Assembly (NCBI GenBank): GCA_000961805.1 | Contig: LADV01000249.1 | Location: 1 to 15,562 of the forward strand | From: Peptococcaceae bacterium BRH_c23 | Lineage (GTDB): Bacteria; Bacillota_B; Desulfitobacteriia; Desulfitobacteriales; Desulfitobacteriaceae | Length of the DNA: 15,562 bases | Direction of reading: 5' to 3' | Shown: positions 12,651 through 15,562 of the stretch, in pieces | Position numbering within the stretch: position 1 is the first letter of the stretch | How the letters are laid out: every line of letters starts with the position of its first letter | Made by a program: the position numbers and the translations under genes | Notes under the pieces: generated by a model | The model's input: only the letters and a program-made list of their open reading frames with translations | Database searches by the model: none | Told to the model about the DNA's origin: nothing

Positions 12651-14290
12651 TCATAGGCAGATTTTTTATTCTCCCGCCCTTTATCAACGATTATGCATAA
12701 GGTTGGTTCTTCGGGTTTCACCTTCTCTAAGGTAACTTTTGGCTTCACCTTCTTTGCATCACTCTGTTCACTTTTCTTCTCTTGGATATCCATAATCAAT
12801 TTTAGAGATGCTTTAACAATTTCTGAAACACTCATCTCATTCTTTGAGCTGCTTAAAACTTTTTCAAGTGCAATTAAAGCTAAATCCTCATCAACTTCCA
12901 ACTGCAGAAGTTGCATTAAAGCTTGTTCTTTTGCGCTGCGCTGTTCACCTAGTTTCTGCTTCTCTTGATTCATTTTCAGAGACTTTATGGCATCCCATTG
13001 AGCCAGAGGGGAGTTATTCTCAAAGAATCTTTGAAGATCAATATCCGTTGGCCGTATATCGTCATACTTAGCTATTTCCAGCGTGTTTCCAGACTTTAAG
13101 GCTTCCAACATAGGCTTAACAAGCCTTAAATTTTCCTTCGCGATTTTCCTAATAAGTTCAGAACTAACTTTCTCGATGCCGGTGCTTATAGCTTTCAGTT
13201 GTCCCATAATAAACAGCTTAATAGCTATATCCACGATGCCCTGACTTTCTTCGTAAAGAGTATTCTTTAATTCCTTGCTCAGAGGGATAATTTCCTTTGT
13301 CCATTGATATCTCATCATTCCATCAATGAGAATATCCCATTCTTCATCATTGTCGAGGATATCCCATGTTAGATCACCTTGCTGTCCCGATCCACGACGA
13401 GCCTGCCTGAAAGCGGCCTGGAGAATGGGCCTTGCTTTGTATGTCCCTACTAACACTACGGGGATTCCGATAGTGTTAACCAAACTGACAAAGAAGTTTA
13501 GCATTTTTTCAGCTCCGCCGCTTTTTGGGAGGCTGAGATGTTGGATTTCATCTATGATAAGAACCCCTATGCAATGGAGGCTAGCTAACTGAGCCATGCG
13601 CGGAATCAAAATATCTGTGGAGACGCCCCTGGATGTCCCAAATTTTTCGTAGTAGTTTGTTCCAAGAAGCTCATCAATTTTGGTGAAGAAATTAATACAT
13701 AAGGCTTTTAACGACCCATCATGAGGGCAGTCCAGTTTCAGCCAGGGAATTTGGTAAAGATTTAAGGGCTGACCGTTGTATTCGGAATGAACAATTAATT
13801 TGGGATAGGGAGCTAAAACATGTTCAATCGCCTTTGTCTTGCCTATCCCTGAAATGCCAATCATCGTAAATCCAGAAGCACTGGTCAGCACTTCTGGGTT
13901 AAATATTTCGGGATACTTCTTGTTCTTAATCATCTGGTATCCCTGTTGGAGAAGCATAGCATAGTTTTTTCCCAAAGGATTGCGAGCAATATAACCCTGT
14001 CTTATAGCGGTGGAAAGGCGGCTTTCCAAGTCGAAATGTTTCAATCGCGGCTGGAAGTAACGTGTTATTCTCATAACGCAGTGATAGCGAATATGCGGAG
14101 GAAGTTTCCTTTCATCTTCATCATACAAAGGATAACTGCTCAAAACATCGAAAAGCTCCTCTTCAGAAAAAATATCTGGAAGGGCCTCGATAAGGGGATT
14201 ACCCTTATAATCCGGTACAGCTTGCTCAGTATATTTGGCTAATGCCGCCTGCCCTAAAACTGTGTCCTTATTCAGATTTTTTTCGTCCAT
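12635..14290 (-). CDS. tnsC: Tn7-like transposition regulator, AAA+ ATPase TnsC
   Basis: 551 residues. An N-terminal region (1-130) with the conserved aromatic/His motif (PPHIRYHCVMRITRYFQP, 64-81) that contacts the transposase or target factor, then the AAA+ core: Walker A GISGIGKT (145-152), Walker B VLIIDEIQH (243-251, Asp247/Glu248) and sensor 1 VVLVGTYKA (278-286). A Lys/Glu-rich C-terminal part (about 430-551) probably mediates partner contact. In Tn7-type transposons TnsC links the target-selecting protein to the TnsAB transposase by polymerising on target DNA in an ATP-dependent way. The ribosome site (AGGAGAAAA) lies inside the end of tnsB, and the two overlap by 23 bases, the usual operon layout. 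The ATPase motifs are intact, but neighbouring tnsA and target-selector genes are missing here. Confidence 0.9.
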   Translation of the reverse strand: MDEKNLNKDTVLGQAALAKYTEQAVPDYKGNPLIEALPDIFSEEELFDVLSSYPLYDEDERKLPPHIRYHCVMRITRYFQPRLKHFDLESRLSTAIRQGYIARNPLGKNYAMLLQQGYQMIKNKKYPEIFNPEVLTSASGFTMIGISGIGKTKAIEHVLAPYPKLIVHSEYNGQPLNLYQIPWLKLDCPHDGSLKALCINFFTKIDELLGTNYYEKFGTSRGVSTDILIPRMAQLASLHCIGVLIIDEIQHLSLPKSGGAEKMLNFFVSLVNTIGIPVVLVGTYKARPILQAAFRQARRGSGQQGDLTWDILDNDEEWDILIDGMMRYQWTKEIIPLSKELKNTLYEESQGIVDIAIKLFIMGQLKAISTGIEKVSSELIRKIAKENLRLVKPMLEALKSGNTLEIAKYDDIRPTDIDLQRFFENNSPLAQWDAIKSLKMNQEKQKLGEQRSAKEQALMQLLQLEVDEDLALIALEKVLSSSKNEMSVSEIVKASLKLIMDIQEKKSEQSDAKKVKPKVTLEKVKPEEPTLCIIVDKGRENKKSAYEPTVR

Positions 14291-15299
14291 AAATTTTCTC
14301 CTGCTGTTTTCTTCTAAAAAGCTCAGCTTTGGAAATCCCTATATTCTCTGTTGTTTCATCGGATAATGGGACAACAGGCGCTGGATTATTGTTGTTCAGC
14401 CTATTCTTTTCAGGAGCTAAAACAAAGGCTTCCTTTTTTCGTTCCCCAGCTTTTTCGATTTTGCGTTTTGTCTTTATATTCTTAACTCGTGCTGTATTGC
14501 TTGACAACTTGTCCTTCTCTGGAGCCATTCCTTCAGCGATTTTAATAATAGAATCAATATCCATATTAAGATCAACCCTCTGCTGCAATTGGGCTTGATT
14601 CAGCTTTTGGCTGGTGAATCTTTCATATTCGCGCTTATAGACCACTTCATCATAGGATTTGTTGCTATAGGCTTCTTCTGAACCCAGCAAAGTACAGATT
14701 TGATAGCTTCTGCCGCCAGGTTCCCTCAAATAAATATAGTTAATGTTTCTCGGATCATAAGAAATATCCTCAACCCACGATCCTTTTAAGCGTGCCTGTT
14801 CAAACCACATTTCCTTAATAGCCCGTTCCGTAGTAAACCGCATGCCCTGGAACACAATGCCCTTTTCTGTCACTGAGGCTTTACCTGAAGGCATGAGGTT
14901 AAGTTTAACAATATCCTCTGGGAAATAACGAAGCTCGCCTGACCGGTTGGCAATACCCCAATTCCAAAGCTCCCACGGAATAGCAGGGACATCGTCTTCG
15001 ATCATCATTTCACCACGCTGGTAATGCTTCATAAGAGTTCGATTGTGATTAAGCACGCAGCGAATCATAATCTGCGTAAATTGATAAATATCCAGTTTAG
15101 CATCGAGTCTATAATCTTTTCCGCCTCGTTCTTTAAAATCAGGCAGTACTGCGCCGGGAAGAAGAGGCTTAACTCGAGTATTGGTCAGTCGGAAATATTG
15201 CTCGACAATTCCCTTGATATCCGCTCTATAAGTGTCTGTTACAAAAAGCTGAACAGCACCAAACATAAGTTCTTTAAAAATAATTACACCCCTATCCAT
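14268..15299 (-). pseudogene. tnsB: truncated Tn7-like transposase TnsB (C-terminal part)
   Basis: 343 residues remain of a protein that is normally about 700. The frame opens at ATG 15299 only 12 bases after a stop, and the sequence enters the family just before the third catalytic residue: Glu33 in YRADIKGIVEQYFR. This is followed by the beta-barrel-type region (LLPGAVLPDF, DYRLDAKLDIYQFTQIMI, WELWNWGIANRSG) and a basic, coiled C-terminal tail that in Tn7 binds TnsC. The N-terminal end-binding domains and both catalytic Asp residues are absent, so it cannot cut or join DNA. The first dozen residues (MDRGVIIFKELM) probably come from the joined foreign sequence. It could still be made as a TnsC-binding fragment. 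Its 3' end overlaps tnsC. Confidence 0.85.
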
Positions 15300-15562
15300 G
15301 GTGTGGTAAAATTAAGGTGACAAAACCAAAATTATCACACAGGAAGAGGTGTAAACCTTGCATATACAGATAGACATGTTCTCTTGAGTAAACACAGGCG
15401 TTACCGCCCATGCTCCTCGACGGAACCGTACGTGCGTAGAGTAGGCACCCAGCGAGTTGCTATCCTAAAATAGTACTTTTCCAGATGCCCCTCTCAGAAC
15501 GGAGCGTGCAAGTTTCCTGTGCACTCCGCTCGCCAGTGATTAACTGTCAGCCGACATTAGCG
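15300..15562. other. mobile-element or group-II-intron-like debris
   Basis: On the plus strand a ribosome-site-like AGGAAGAGGTG leads to TTG 15358 and a nine-codon frame (MHIQIDMFS, stop), which looks like the severed start of a gene. On the minus strand, two structured elements are seen: a stem with arms gagcg..gtgca / tgcac..gctc (about 15506-15533), and gcacgtacggttccg (about 15425-15440). Both resemble the region of bacterial group II introns around the ORF insertion (hairpin, then GTTCTGAGAGGGG). No reverse transcriptase is in the window. The identity is inferred from motif shape only. Confidence 0.35.
15301..15340. repeat. imperfect inverted repeat at the tnsB breakpoint
   Basis: gtgtggtaaaattaagg and ccaaaattatcacac match as arms (GTGTGxTAA..TT..GG) with a few mismatches, around a centre tgacaaaa. 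It begins directly at the truncated 5' end of tnsB and may be the end of the sequence that interrupted it or an operator or promoter of a lost gene. Confidence 0.4.

Larger units (their letters stand above)
12635..15299 (-). mobile_element. remnant of a Tn7-like transposon
   Basis: Only the 3' half of tnsB and a full tnsC remain, on the minus strand. No tnsA, no TniQ/TnsD-type target selector, no end repeats and no att-site gene (such as glmS) are visible. Both edges abut unrelated, truncated sequence, which fits deletion after insertion. Confidence 0.75.

Noticed and set aside
13326..13592. Plus-strand frames opposite tnsC and tnsB
   Set aside because: All lie antisense to genes with intact family motifs and show no ribosome sites.

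Overview
The window looks like chromosomal DNA from a low-GC, spore-former-type Firmicute. Desulfosporosinus/Desulfitobacterium-like Peptococcaceae is my best guess. It is inferred from AT-rich intergenic DNA, strong GGAGG ribosome sites, TTG starts, an OmpR/HisKA pair, an old-yellow-enzyme with a C-terminal cysteine cluster, and much mobile-element debris. No taxon-defining gene is present.

Layout: (1) 1-1520: the 3' end of an Ala/Gln-rich coiled-coil gene built from 54-bp tandem repeats, convergent with and overlapping a membrane-anchored HtrA-type serine protease that lacks a PDZ domain. (2) 1521-2848: a decayed stretch with structured remnants, a strong hairpin, and minus-strand coding debris including a frameshifted small membrane protein. 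(3) 2849-3825: a ferritin-like diiron protein and a polytopic membrane protein. (4) 4103-9902: the most coherent system. A histidine kinase and OmpR-family regulator (minus strand) are divergent from an operon (plus strand) encoding a VTC-type polyphosphate-polymerase-like protein, a DUF4956 membrane protein and a secreted Cthe_2159-like beta-helix lipoprotein. The region between them carries two mirror-image arrays of four TTCAR boxes at exact 11-bp spacing, each leading to a TATAAT. This strongly suggests that the regulator controls both itself and the operon. (5) 10035-11299: an OYE-family flavin oxidoreductase, preceded by a previously uncalled 56-codon ORF whose stop overlaps the OYE start (ATGA), with a perfect hairpin just upstream. 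(6) 11347-12260: AT-rich DNA with a small TTG-start gene and a probable decayed minus-strand gene. (7) 12261-15562: a degenerate Tn7-like transposon (TnsC intact, TnsB cut to its C-terminal part), a 5'-truncated possible DGQHR-domain gene downstream, and a structured, group-II-intron-like remnant at the right edge.

How the genes work together: the two-component system probably senses an envelope cue and switches on the VTC/DUF4956/beta-helix operon. A plausible but untested reading is that a cytoplasmic polymerase-like enzyme and a membrane partner act together with a surface polysaccharide-binding lipoprotein. The operon itself seems to be translated from a CTG start coupled to a five-codon leader peptide.
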